The position numbers and the translations under genes are program-made. The notes under the pieces are model-generated. The model was not told the origin of the DNA, made no database searches, and saw nothing but the letters and a program-made list of their open reading frames with translations. DNA of 64,000 bases. Origin: Heterostelium album PN500 (taxonomy: Eukaryota; Evosea; Eumycetozoa; Acytosteliales; Acytosteliaceae). Position 1 is the first letter of the stretch. Each line of letters starts with the position of its first letter. Location: the NCBI RefSeq assembly GCF_000004825.1, contig NW_008805068.1, positions 496,001 to 560,000 of the forward strand, in the 5' to 3' direction. This document shows, piece after piece, positions 45,641 through 58,242 of this stretch.

Positions 45641-48555
45641 TCAAGAATTCATTTGCTGTAGTCTTGCTTTAATTTTATTATTTTCTGTTGTAATCTTTTT
45701 CTTTCTGTATAAGTAATATGATGCTCCAGCCAGGATTGAAATGGCAACAAATCCACCAACCACAGCACCAACGATGATCTTCCATTTGTTGTCTTTGTTT
45801 GAAGAGCAATTAACTTTTCCATCGACAGAGATCAACGTTGAGAAATCAGGGTCAATAAATAGTGTTGATTCGAAAAAAGGAATTACTGAAACGATCGATA
45901 CACTCTGGTTGTTTGTATTTTCGATGGCTCTGTGTGAGATTGATCTTGGAATTGAATCTAACATAACTCTATTGACCAGTCTTCCAAATACAGAGTTACC
46001 ATTGTTGTCACCAATGTTTATCAAGTTGATTTCACCGGTATTTACTATAGTTATATTATATTTGGGATCACAACTTCCACCGATTGGCGCTGAAATGATA
46101 CTGGATATCTCCAGAGTGTTCAATCTCGATTGGAAATCCCATTCCGATATATTCAAAGTATATTTGAATGAACCCGAATTTAATGGAATAGGTTTGACCG
46201 GCATATTGATATTCGTAGTAATCGTTTTGTGTGATAGTTGGAATGGCTATGAATTGATAGAAGGTGATATTCATTGTCTTGAAAAAATTATTTGATACAG
46301 AAACAGAGTATTGCCAAGATCTCTCTAAAAATACTAGATTTAGTTGGTTGGTAACATTCCTTTCCAGTGTCTTTGACAAAGTCCATTGTAATGATGAAAT
46401 ATTCAATGTTTTAATTGGAGAGGATGTTGAATCTATTTCTTTGATTTCACCAATCGAGAAAGAATAAGTAATTCCTTTATCGTCAATTATGACACCTGGT
46501 GATCCTGGATTCGGAACAATGATAGGTGGATGGTTATTATCAACATTGTTTGGAACTTCACAATATTGACCAATCCAACCAGTCTTACAATTACAAAGTC
46601 CTTGTGAACAAACACCATTTCCATTACACTCTGTATTACCTGTTTTACAAAAATCTGTGGTATCTAAAAGAAATATAAAACCAATTAATTTGTGATTACA
46701 GATTTAATATTGTTTAAAAAACTTACCAGATAATGTATTAACTTTAATTGTTGTGTTTACTGGTAGAAAATCAGTATTCAAAACAGTTACTCTCAAAGAA
46801 TAAGTTGTGTTTTGAATAAGATTAGGGAATATACATTTCAATATATTTGTAACATTGTCACAAAATACAAAAAAATTAGCTCCCTCCTCGTTTGATAATG
46901 ATGCTTGATAAGTTGTCATATTTGGAACACCTTCTTGACTCTCTGTCCACTCAATTGAAATATTTGATTTGGTTGGTAAAACATTTATAATATTTACTGA
47001 TGTTGGATCTAAAAATAAAAGTTAATAATAATGATATTAAAAAAAAAAATTAAAATAAACTTACAATCATAAATTTTTAGAAAATAAAATGTCTGTTCTG
47101 TGTGTCCATCATTTGAGACCAATACTGAAATTTCATAATTTTCACCTATTTGATAAGGATTAAATGTACATTGAAGAGATTGAGTATTGATACAACCCGA
47201 TATATTGGTACCATTAATTGCAGAGGTGTATAATGACTGTCCAGGAACACCACTAGTTGTTGTATATTTAATCAAAAGATCTTTATTTGGGAATTGTGTG
47301 GTGGTTATGATTGGTGGTGAAACTAAAGAATATGTTGTAAATAATTTTGTCATTTGATTCGATCTTCCATCATTGAGAACTGATACTCTAATTGAATAGA
47401 CGGTACCATAAGTTAAGTTAGTCAAATCACATGTGGTTGTCGAAATATCAGTGCAACTAGGAACAGCTGTATCATTTAAAAAAATAGTAAACTTTGAATT
47501 ACCAATTACACCATATATTGACCCAAATGAGAGTGACATTGTTTTTGTCGTGATTGATGTTGCATTTAAATCGGAAATCTCTGCAGGTTTCAGAGTAGAA
47601 AGTTGAGCTTGAACAGTATTGTTTTCTCCTGTATTGGTTGCAAGTATTTCAATCTTATACGCTGTTCCACTTTGTAAATTCATAATTTCACAACCAGTTG
47701 ATTGAATATTGATACATAAAGGGTATGGAACATCCTAATAAAAAAAGTAAATATAAAATATTTTATTAAATTTGAAATAACGAATACATACATTAACTAT
47801 TGTTGTGTAATAAGTTTGACCAGGAACACCGCCAGACGCAGTATAAACAACAAAGATCTTTGAAGTAGTGGTTTCATTATATTGGATATTTAGACCATAA
47901 AGAATATAAAAGGTTGCAAAGTTGGACTCTGCTATAACACTATCCCCATCATTGGTAGCATTAACGATAAATTTATATAAGGTTGAATATCCTAGATTAT
48001 TGACGATACATATTTTATTAGGTGAAGGAGGGCACCTAATAACTCCATGGACATCAACTGAATAAATAGTTTGGCCAGGTACACCATACAATGAATCATA
48101 TTCGATGGTAATAATACTGGAGGTTCTATTTACCAAAGCTATCGATAAATTAGAGACTGTTGGATAGGTAATGGATGGCAATAATATAGTATTTCCTTGG
48201 CACTGAGATCCAGATTCAAAACAACATACAACAATATCATAAGTGGTATTAGGAGTTAAACCGGTAATAAGACAAGTGGTTGCCTGTAAACAATCGAGTG
48301 AGATGAAAGGCGAACCATTTACAGTGAAACTATATTCAACATTAGTTCCGCCTACTGAAGTATAGGCAATCTTAATGGAATGAGTTAAAATCTCACTTGC
48401 TTCAATTGTTGACATAGTTTGTGCTTAATTTTAAAAAAAAAAATGTGTAAATATTAGGAAAAAAATACATGCGTAAAAAAAAATGATTCCATACCATTTA
48501 TTTTTGTAATAAAAATTAATAAAATTAAATAAATAAATAAATTACTATTTATCAT
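45641..48555 (-). CDS. ComC-like surface protein B, shorter, with a one-base frame break
   Basis: Exons 48495-48555, 47792-48423, 47065-47734, 46727-47008 and 45641-46663 mirror those of genes A and C; exon 4 is 282 nt in all three. Signal peptide MINSNLFIYLILLIFI. Exon 2 is about 500 nt shorter, so roughly two fibronectin-like repeats are missing. The EGF module (CNGNGVCSQGLCNCKTGW) and C-terminal domain are present. Near 46176-46182 there is one base more than in A or C. The frame therefore leaves SIKLGSFKYTL-type sequence early and would end before the TM helix, while the correct frame resumes from 46204 to the end. The rest is well conserved, so the break is recent or an assembly error. 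Confidence 0.8.
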
Positions 48556-48986
48556 TTTTTTTTCTATTTGTCTTTAGATAGAAAATAAATTTTTATATTA
48601 TTTTTGAAGATTTATTATTAGGAAATTTGAAAGTTAATTCATTAGTCGATGAAATATTTGAGGAGGTTTTTACAAAAATTTGAATATCAAGATATTTGTA
48701 AAAAAAAATTCGGAGTGTGTATCTTGATCTAAATATCATTTTTTTTTGAAACAAATCAAAGATTTTTTATTTGATATTTTTTTATAACCTACATCTTTGC
48801 ATTTCCCAATAGTAAATTATGTTTAATAACCTTTTTTCTAACTTCTTTTTGTTTTTTTTTTTCAACACACATTCAGTCTCTAAAATTGGTGTCAATTCTT
48901 CGATCACTACAAAATTTCAAATAAAATTGCAAACAAAACTATTGGTCCTGCACCCAAATTTTACAAAAAAATAAATAACCATATTT
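48556..48986. other. Spacer between tandem ComC-like genes B and C
   Basis: AT-rich with many T and A runs; promoter of B and 3' flank of C. No gene. Confidence 0.4.
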
Positions 48987-51900
48987 TTATTTATTCATCT
49001 TCTTCAGCTTATCTTGCATTCTTTTGTTTTCTTTTGTTAGCTTTTTCTTTTTGTAGACTAAAAAGGTAGTACCTGCGATGAGAGCTATACCAACAACACC
49101 ACCAACGACAGCACCAACGATGATCTTCCATTTATCATCGCTGTTTGAAGAACAAGATACTTTTCCATCGACAGAGATCAACGTTGAGAAATCAGGGTCA
49201 ATAAATAGTGTTGATTCGAAAAATGGAATGACTGAAACGATCGACACACTCTGGTTGTTTGTATTTTCAATGGTCTTGTGTGAGATTGATCTTGGAATAT
49301 CGTCTAATAATACAACTTTCAATAGTCTTCCAAATACAGAGTTACCATTGTTGTCTCCAATATTTATATTGTTTCCACTACCAGAATCAACAAGCGATAT
49401 GTCTATCTTTGGATCACAACTTCCACCGATTGGCGCTGAAATGATACTGGATATCTCCAGAGTGTTCAATCTCGATTGGAAATCCCATTCCGATATATTC
49501 AAAGTGTATTTGAATGATCCTAGTTTAATGGAATAGGTTTGACCGGCATATTGATATTCGTAGTAATCGTTTTGTGTGATTGCTGGAATGGCTAGGAATT
49601 GATAGAATGTGACATTCATAGATTTAAAATATGGGCTGGCTGATGAAACTGTTGAGTATTGCCACGATCTCTCTGTTAGAGCTACATTGGTAGGATTTGT
49701 AATGTTTATATCTTTGTTTTTAGTCAGAGACCATTGTAATGATGAAACATTCAATGTTTTAATTGGAGATGATGCTGAATCTATTTCTTTGATTTCACCA
49801 ATCGAGAAAGAATAAGTAATTCCTTTATCGTCGATGATGACACCTGGTGATTCTGGATTTGGAACAATGATAGGTGGATGGTTATTATCTATTTTGATTG
49901 GAGTCTCACAATATTGACCAATCCAACCAGTCTTACAATTACATTGGCCATTTGAACAAACACCATTTCCATTACACTCTGTATTACCTGATTTGCAATA
50001 ATCTGTTGAATCTTTAATAAACACAAAAAACAAAATTAATAATTTTAGATAAGATATAGATAATTTTTGAATATAACATACCAGATAGTGTATTAAATTT
50101 AATTGTCGTATTAACAGGATCGAAATAGGTATTTAAAACAGTTACTCTCAAAGAATAAGTTGTGTTTTGAATAAGATTCGGGAATGTACATTTCAATATA
50201 TTTGTAACATTGTCACAAAATACAATAAAATTAGCTCCCTCCTCGTTTGATAATGATGCTTGATAAGTTGTCATATTTGGAACACCTTCTTGACTCTCTG
50301 TCCATTCAATCGATATGTTTGAGTTGGTTGCTACAATATTTATTATATTTATTGCGGTTGGATCTAAAAAATAAATGTTAATATCTTGAAATTATTTTAT
50401 ATTATATTTAACTAACTTACAATCATATATTTTTAAATTGGTTGTAGAGATTTGTGTCAATCCATCATTGGTAGCAAAAACAGCGACTATAAAATAATCA
50501 CCTATTTGATAAGGACTGTATGTGCACTCGGTTGATTGTATGTTAATACAACCAGGTAAATTGGTACCATTGATCGAGACGGTGTATGTTGACTGTCCAG
50601 GAACACCACCAGTTGTTGAATATTTAATCAAAAGCTCTTTGTTTGGATGTTGGATAAAAGTGATTATTGGCTGTGAAACTGGAGGATAGGTGCTAAAATC
50701 CGTTGTCATCGAATCAGATGTACCATCATTTTGGGCTACCACAAGTATTGAATAGACAGTGCCTGGAGTTAAGTTAATCAAATCACATTTGGTTTCTGAA
50801 ATATCGGTGCAACTAGGAACAGCTGAACCATTAACATATACTGAAAACTTGGTTAAACCAACTACACCATTTATTGATCCAAATGTGAGTGACAATGTTT
50901 TTGTTGTGATTGCTGCATCTATCGATGTTATCTTTACACCAGCCAAAGTTGATATATAATTGGTCATTGAAACTGAATCAATATCATTAGTTGCAGTGGT
51001 TTCTATCTTATACTGTGTTCCACTATTCAAATTGGTTATTTCACAAGTTTGTAGATATAAATTAATACAATCTGCATATACTTGGCCCTTTTTTTTTTGA
51101 AATATACAATTTAAATTTAAGTTAATATGTGGAAATGTTATAAACATTAATGTTTATAAAATAATAAATAATACTTACATTGATTTTTGTAGTATAAAAA
51201 GTATTATCTGGAACACCACCATTTGTATTATAAATAACAATGATTCTAGAGGTGGTAGTCTGGTTGGATGTTAATACAAGATTGTACAATGAATAAAAAG
51301 TGGCGAAAGAAGATTCTCCAGTACTGGAATCACCGTCATTGGAGACTGTGGAGATGAACTTGTAACTAGTACCTGGCTGCAAATTTCTGCCAACGCATAT
51401 ATTGCTGCTTGTACCTGAACAGATATAAGAACCATGCAAGTCTACTAAATAACTAGATTGACCTGGAACACCACCTAGATGTTTAGTTTGAACTGCTATG
51501 GAGGTTGTTGTACGGTTTACCAATGCTACAGTTACACCGTTTATCGATGCATATGTCGACACAGTCAGACCATTAACCATTTGTTGACCTGCATTGGTTG
51601 ATTCTATTTTAAAGGTGTAGGAAGAGCCTGATACTAAACCTTGAATGTAACAGGTATTCGATGTAATAGCAGTACATTGTGATACTGGAGCTGTACCTAT
51701 GAATAGACTATATGTTGTTACTGAACCAAATACTCCTCCAATCGATTCAAAGTTTAAAGTAATGGTTTTGGTGGTTTTCACTGGCGCAGTCAGTGTAACC
51801 GGTGGAGTGCCATAGGTAGTCACTATGGTGGTGGTGTTTTTAATATCGTCGTCGTTCTGTGCTTGCACTAAAATAGGATAGGTAGTCCCTGGAGTCAATG

Positions 51901-52484
51901 TGTTAATGGTGTAGGTGGTTGTTGTCAATCCGAGAGCAATATCCATCCCGTTCGCTTTAATATTATAAACAGTGGCAGGCGTAGGAACACCACCGGTGGT
52001 CGACCAACTGAGTGTCATTCCAACACCAGAAACTGCAGATACCACAACCAAGGGATCGGACACATCTTTGTAGGTTCTTGCTTGCGCTTGCATATGAGGT
52101 GTTCCACATGGCGATGACCAATCAGAAGAAACACATATGTCGAAATTGTATTGTGTATCTGCAGTCAATCCGGTCAGAAGGCAAGTAGGACCGTTGGCAC
52201 AGGCAAAATCACCGTTTTCAATGTTATTCACCAGAAGTGTGTATTTTACAAATCCTCCGTCTGAACTATATTGAAGTTGAATTGCATTCGTGTAAATTGC
52301 AGTTACTGTAAAACTAGTCATTGATTGTGCTTATATTAATAATAAACAAATTATATTTCCAAAAATTAATATTCAAATCAAAACTATTTTACTCAAAGAG
52401 AAATTAAATGTTCCACTTACCATTGCTTTTTCCAACTATTAACACAAATAAAAATAAATAAAAAAATAATTTACTATTCATCAT
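48987..52484 (-). CDS. ComC-like surface protein C with fibronectin-like repeats
   Basis: Exons 52421-52484, 51179-52329, 50421-51087, 50082-50363 and 48987-50011 join in phase to 1062 residues. Signal peptide MMNSKLFFYLFLFVLIV. The repeats match gene A in number and layout (GGVPTPATVYNIKANG, GVPGQSTYTVSINGTNLPGC and others). The EGF-like module reads CNGNGVCSNGQCNCKTGW. The C-terminal domain and TM segment (IIVGAVVGGVVGIALIAGT) follow, with tail KKMNK. Amino-terminal repeats differ clearly from gene A, but the last 600 bp are almost the same, which points to gene conversion. Probably a cell-surface recognition or adhesion protein; specificity would lie in the divergent repeats (inference). 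Confidence 0.88.
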
Positions 52485-52923
52485 TTATTATTATTTATTC
52501 TTATTTTTACACAATGGGTATTATTAATATTATTAAAGAGAATTAATGGTAAAATAATAAAAATTGTTTCTGTTTGAATTAATGATTCATTGCACGAAAT
52601 CATAGAATACGGATTTTTCAAGAATATCTTCTACTGTTGTTAAAAATAATATTAGATATTTGTTGTTGAGCTCAGATTTTTTTTTTTTCGCCAACAAAAA
52701 ATCTTGATAATTCGTCGTATGATTTTGCACACAATCAACATCGGACAATTAGATCTAATTTTATTTGAAATCATATGTATGTCACTGATCTTGAATAATT
52801 CGTTGGATTGTTTAAAAAAAAAATATGCATCCCTTTAATAATATTATTTATTGTTGATTCGACCCCACAATTGTTATTGTATTTGTTGTATTGGTGTTCG
52901 TTATTATTAAACTTTTTACTTAC
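52485..52923. other. Promoter side of gene C
   Basis: AT-rich, with T runs. I see no gene; it may contain an intron of the exon-like relic just beyond. Confidence 0.35.
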
Positions 52924-53078
52924 ATTGGTGGTAAGAATGAATTGAAAAGGAAAAGAATCTGGACTTTCACCAAAAGACATTCAATTTGAATCTATTAACT
53001 AAATCGATAGCATCGGTAACTTCAGTGTTGACTCTAATAGAGTAAGTTGTTGTATAGGTTTCTTTTGTTAAAACAGAT
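52924..53078 (-). pseudogene. Orphan exon-like coding fragment
   Basis: On the minus strand an acceptor (AAATAG) is followed by SVLTKETYTTTYSIRVNT then EVTDAIDLVNRFKLN; the frame then moves by one base to read SFGESPDSFPFQFILTTN and ends at a clean donor, AAT|GTAAGT. It looks like one internal exon of a conserved protein that I cannot name, with a one-base frame change near 52970-52985. I found no neighbouring exons on either side, so it may be a stranded relic. Confidence 0.35.
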
Positions 53079-53975
53079 CTATTTATAATATATAAAACAA
53101 GTTAATAATTAATAAATGTTTGATTTTTGTGTATATTATAAATATTAGATTGTAAGTTGGTGATCATCATACAATGCAACAACAATAACAAACAACTGCA
53201 GAGTTGTTAATTGTTACATGCAACTCTGGTGGTTTAAATCTACAAAAAAGATAATTGATGTTATGCTTTGTTGTATAATTCGTAATAGTGGTGTATTATC
53301 TTGATGATAACCAACAAAAAACAACTATTTTTAAACTCTATTCTTTGGTGTATAATCGAATGTGCACGGCATTCTAAAAAGCAAGCCAGCACAGCAATGC
53401 AACAACAACAAAACAAAGTATTTTATTATTATATATGATAGTAAGAGTTAACACACACCAAAGCTAATATCATTATACTGGTTTTTCTAATATTATTAAT
53501 ATTATTATTTATCATTATCTTTTTTTGAGTTAAAATTTGATCACAGCAAAAAGCAGAAAATTTGTGTAAACTCTTTCATACACACCACTGACACTTTTTG
53601 ATTTGATATCAAACAAATTTACAATTATATTATTTTTATATATTTTATATAAATTCTAAAAGTAATCACCTCTCAGAATGAGAACAATTGGGTGACTATT
53701 ACAGTAGCTACTGAACGATGTAGATCTATAGATGCTATTAATTGCCGCTCAACAGACAACACATTGACATGCTTTGGCTTCGAAAGTTGGATTTCTTTCA
53801 TTGTTCTTCTTTATTATCTAGTATCTTGTCTTGTCAGATGAACAACAATTTAATATGAATTAGAAAAATCATATAACTTTAATAATTTTAATAAAAAGCA
53901 ATACAATTTAAGAATTATAATATCAAATATTTAAATTTTATTAAATTATTAGCTTGATTATTAGTTGTTGTATAC
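53079..53975. other. Region before the inverted-repeat segment
   Basis: AT-rich with slightly more GC between 53160 and 53420 than its flanks (for example CAAGCCAGCACAGCAATGCA near 53383). I see no open frame or RNA gene that I can support. Confidence 0.4.
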
Positions 53976-54540
53976 ACGAGAGGCAACCAGCATAACTACT
54001 AGAGGATACCGGCATAACGACGAGAGGAAACCGGCATAGTAATGAGAGGAAACCGGCATAGCAAAGATAGGATACCGGTATAGCAACGAGAGGAAACCGG
54101 CATAACGACGAGAGGAAACCAGCATAAGGACGAGAGGAAATCAGCATAGCAACGATAGGAAACCGGCATAACGACGAGAGGAAACCGGCATAACGACAGG
54201 AAACCTGTATAACGACGAGAGAAAACCGACATAGTGACGAGAGGAAACCGGCATAACTACGAGAGGCAACCAGCATAGTGACGAGAGGCAACCGTCATAG
54301 TAACGAGACAACCAGCATAACTACGAGAGGCAACCGGTATAGTAACGAGAAGCAACCGGTATAGCAACGAGAGGAAACCGGCATAACTACGAGAGGCAAC
54401 CGGCATAGCGACGAGAGGAAACCGGCATAACGACAAGAGGAAACTGGCATAGCGACGAGAGGAAACCGGCATGGTAATGAGAGGCAACCGGAATAGCAAC
54501 GAGACATCACTCATAGTAAGGAGGCAACAGGCATGGTAAC
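53976..54540. repeat. Left 22-bp minisatellite array (about 26 copies)
   Basis: Tandem units of 22 bp; on the minus strand the core is GCCGGTTTCCTCTCGT followed by a variable TCGTTAT-like part. Because 22 is one more than a multiple of three and the unit has no stop, all three minus-strand frames stay open and give the same repeating peptide, so open frames here are not evidence of genes. It is the mirror of the array at 62678-63632. Confidence 0.93.
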
Positions 54541-55022
54541 AAGGACTTGGAAAAGAAGAAAGAGATAAAAGGAGATAAACAAAGAGTTAGTAAAACAAAG
54601 ATATAAATAAGTTAAGTTATAATTAATAGTTATTACTTACAAAATTATTTGTATTTGAAAATAATGAAAAATGACATTGTGAATGAAATTATAGGTTTAT
54701 ATAGTTTTAAATTTGATTCGTTTACTTTCAGTTTGAACTCAAAAATGGCGGTAACTGTTAAGCGCCAATTAAAAGTATGAATTAATATTCAAATTTGAAA
54801 TATAAATATTAAAATTAATTAAATAATTCATTTTATTATAATATAATATTCAAAAATAAAAAAAACAGGCGATCATTACCAATGAAGAAACAACAAGCAT
54901 AATTTTCAATTTTATTAATTTATTGAATTTGCAACACCCCACTTTTATTTGACAAGTTCATATTTTTTTTTTTGTTGCAAAAATACAATAATATTGTTGT
55001 TTTTTGTTAAATATAATAATTG
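54541..55022. repeat. Left arm of a large inverted repeat
   Basis: Matches the reverse complement of about 62190-62677 nearly base for base. By eye there are only about half a dozen differences in the 450 bp beside the array, mostly single A/T run-length changes and a few substitutions. Landmarks: AATGGCGGTAACTGTTAAGC near 54744, CAGGCGATCATTACCAATGA near 54869, and GCAACACCCC near 54931. The arm is non-coding. Confidence 0.93.
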
Positions 55023-56648
55023 AAGAATATTATTATTGTAGTAGAAAACTATAATTATTTATTTAAATTGTAAGATGATTCTATTGTGTAATAGTAATGA
55101 AAACAATAATTACAATTGTACTAGAATAGAAGTGATTTACTATTAAATGAAAATTTCAAATTGAATTGTATAGTTAGATTAAAGTGTTCAACTTATTCAT
55201 CATTCTAAACATCTCTTTAATAGTCATGTTGATAATTCGTACTTCCAAAATTGTAAGTATTGATAGTTTGTACTCTTCAATTGAATAAAACCAAGTTGAA
55301 TGATTTAACTTTTTTCTTATCTTATCTGTATTACATTATTATTATGATTATCAAGAAATTTCTATTATCACACTCATCTAAAGATTACTATTAGTTTGTT
55401 ATTTTTTGAAGTTGAGTTAAGGTGAAACATTAAATAACTTTAATGAAAAACAAAGGAATGTACACTTTTATTTTGATAATTTTCTAGTTTATTTTATTTA
55501 ATTTTTTTAAACTAAGAATTAAATAAATTATCTTTTTATACTTTTAAAAAATAAATTGATTATAAATAAAAAATTGAAAGTTTTAAGTAAAAATTACTTT
55601 GTTTTAATTTTAAATATCAACGTTGTATTCATTGAATAAAATATTTAAATAATATAGTAATCTTTCTTTATGTTGAGATAAATATATTACCCTAAATAAA
55701 ATCTAAATAAATTATATTTGATTGTTTATTTAAAAGTGAATCACAATTTAATTGATTTGATTCACGATTTATTTGAATTGAATGACAATGTCGAGTGTGG
55801 GTGGGTTGTGTTTTTTTATTTTTATTTTTTTGCCAATCAAACCAAAAAAACATCAACCAACTTTTAAATTAAGACATCTATATATTTAAATATTATTCTA
55901 TTTAATTGAGAGTATCGGATAAAATGACGTTAATTATTTTCAAAATTTGGCGGTTTCTTATTATTATTGATTATTTTTAAATCTAATTTAAATATTTATA
56001 TCCTAGTAAATACTATTAATATCGAAATTTTGCTTTTCAATATAAGCAATATTCATATTAATTTGTTATTTCTAAGCAAGTTTTATTAATATCACAATAT
56101 TTTCAAGAAAAATATTGATCAAAACTAACATATTTCTTTCAAATTTCTATCAAATATAGTTTTAGATAGTGATCGTTGATAATAATAAAGAGATAGTTGA
56201 TTTCTCATTTACTTTCTTCTTTTAAAAATAAGAAATAAATTAATTTTAATTTTATTTAAAGAACTTATCTTTATTTTATTTACTTTTTCATTTTATTATT
56301 GATAGTTTTCTATTTCTGTCATAAAATTGTTGTTTTGCAACTTTCGCAATTGAAAGTGTTCAATCACTACTAGTGATTAGTGAAGCCTTTTGAATAAACA
56401 AAAGAAATAATATCAGTATCATATATATGTCCCTATACAATCAAAAACAATATTGTATTGAGAAAAAAAAAATTAAAAAATATATTGGGTGAAAAATTTC
56501 AAAATAAATTAGTATTCTTAAATTACTTATATACATATATAGATATTATAAATTTAGATATTAGGTTTTAAATCGTTTTTAAATAATAATCAATATACAC
56601 ACTCATAAATATATTTCATTATTTTTATATATTAAATAAATCATACAT
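55023..56648. other. Long very AT-rich region inside the inverted repeat
   Basis: No open frame. GAGTGTGGGTGGGTTGTG (55793-55810) is a GT-rich, G-box-like element about 840 bp before the Gln-rich gene. Otherwise long T and A tracts only. Confidence 0.5.
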
Positions 56649-57557
56649 ATGTCACAACAACTTCAAGATAAGATAGATAATTTCCCAATTACCAGCTATT
56701 CGTGGGAATTAGTTGGTATTTATTTCAAAAAGAAAGCTGAGCTCGAAGATGAAAATGATCGAATGAGTTTCTTTTATTACTTTATCCATGAATTCGCTCG
56801 AGTCAAAAAGGAATTCGATGAACAGCAGCAACCCAAACAACAACAACCACAACAAGATAATAATATAGTTAATTATAAGTCGCTGGAGGAAGTTATCCAA
56901 AGCTTTCCAGTCACAAGTTTATCACTGGATTTGGTAACAGTTTTCAACCAAAAGAAACTGGAGATTAAAGATGAGTCAGATCGAAATCTGTTCCTTTTGT
57001 ACTTTTCCAAAGAAAGATCTAGAATAGCGAGAGAACAAAAGCAACAGCAACAACAGCAACAGCAGCAACAGCAGGAACAGCAACAGCAGGAACAGCAACA
57101 GCAGCAACAGCAACAGCAGGAACAGCAGGAACAGCAGGAACAGCAGGAACAGCAGGAACAGCAGCAACATCAGCAACAGCAGGAACAGCAACAACAACAA
57201 CAGCAACAAAATCAACATAAACAACAACAACAAAAAACAGTTAGTAAAAAAGAAAGCAACAACAATACATACCAGTTTAAAAAACCAACTATAAATAACA
57301 ACATTAACAACAATAATTATAATATAAAGTATAAAAGCAACAACAACAATAACACTAAATCAATAGGAAATCAAAATACCTATCAATTTAGAAGACCAAC
57401 TAGTTGGAACGAGAACAACGACAACAAAATCATCAAAATCAACACCAACATTGACAACACTGCCAATTACATTTTAAACATTATTAACAATATCAAAAAC
57501 AAACCAAAACCAAATAATAATACCTATCAATTCAGAACACCGATCAATAAAAAATAA
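56649..57557 (+). CDS. Gln-rich protein with an internally duplicated 50-residue domain
   Basis: Unrecognised family, 302 residues, one exon. Residues 5-57 (LQDKIDNFPITSYSWELVGI then FKKKAELEDENDRMSFFYYF) and 79-131 (LEEVIQSFPVTSLSLDLVTV then FNQKKLEIKDESDRNLFLLYF) are clear copies of each other. A long Gln tract with Gln-Glu and His interruptions follows (about 135-200). The Asn-rich C-terminus carries NTYQFKKPT, NTYQFRRPT and NTYQFRTPI at roughly even spacing. The duplicated, differently spelled domain shows selection on protein sequence. It is the only convincing intact gene within the inverted-repeat segment. Whether it is cargo or a resident cannot be told. Confidence 0.7.
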   Translation: MSQQLQDKIDNFPITSYSWELVGIYFKKKAELEDENDRMSFFYYFIHEFARVKKEFDEQQQPKQQQPQQDNNIVNYKSLEEVIQSFPVTSLSLDLVTVFNQKKLEIKDESDRNLFLLYFSKERSRIAREQKQQQQQQQQQQQEQQQQEQQQQQQQQQEQQEQQEQQEQQEQQQHQQQQEQQQQQQQQNQHKQQQQKTVSKKESNNNTYQFKKPTINNNINNNNYNIKYKSNNNNNTKSIGNQNTYQFRRPTSWNENNDNKIIKINTNIDNTANYILNIINNIKNKPKPNNNTYQFRTPINKK

Positions 57558-57577
57558 ATAATAATAATAATAACAGG

Positions 57578-58190
57578 TGGAGTGGTGGTTCTGGTGCTGG
57601 TACTGGTCGATGCATGTGTGGCAGGGTGGGCACGATCGAAGGATAGTTGTTATGGTAATATATTATTTATTTATTTATTTATTATTATTTTTTATTATTT
57701 ATTTATTTACAATGTTGTTTATTTATTAATATCATATTTGTATATTATATATAAAATAGTAGATCAATCTTAAAAGAGTCTGGTTTCTTTGGTCATGGTC
57801 TTGGCTATATGGTGGTGGTACTGATCCTTGCATGGGTGGCAGGGTGGGCACGGTCGAAGGATCGTTGAAAAGGTAATATGTTATTATTTATTTATTTATT
57901 ATTTATTTATTTATTTATTATTTATTTATTTAAAATGTTGTTTATTTATTAAAGTTATATTGTATATTATATAAAAAGTAGATCAACTTTAAAAGAGTCT
58001 GGTTCTTTAGTCATGGTCTTGGCTATATGGTGGTGGTACTGGTCGTTGAATGGGCGGCAGGGTGGGCACGGCCGAAGGATCGTTGAAAAGGTAATATATT
58101 ATTATTAATTTATTTTTTATTATTTATTTATTTTCAATGTTGTTTATTTATTAATATCATATTTGTATACTATATTTAAATAATGTAAAG
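57578..58190. repeat. Three tandem 218-bp units
   Basis: The core GCAGGGTGGGCACG occurs at 57621, 57839 and 58057, exactly 218 bp apart. Each unit has a GC-rich head (TCATGGTCTTGGCTATATGG in units 2 and 3, then GGTGGTACTG and TCGAAGGAT) and a TTTATTTATT-rich tail. Heads are bounded by AAAAG before and AAAAGGTAATAT after, so they look like small exons between GT-AG introns, but no long frame results. Possibly duplicated exons or a satellite in formation. Confidence 0.8.
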
Positions 58191-58242
58191 TGAAATTCAG
58201 GTTAACGAAGCTCTAGGTTTTTTTTGTAGGTCTATTAAATAA

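Noticed and set aside
53941-54514. Several minus-strand open frames of 70-116 codons
   Set aside because: They are produced by the 22-bp array, which has no stop in any frame on that strand; the same peptide appears in all frames.
56976-57233. Poly-Leu open frame on the minus strand
   Set aside because: Antisense of the Gln repeat in the plus-strand gene.
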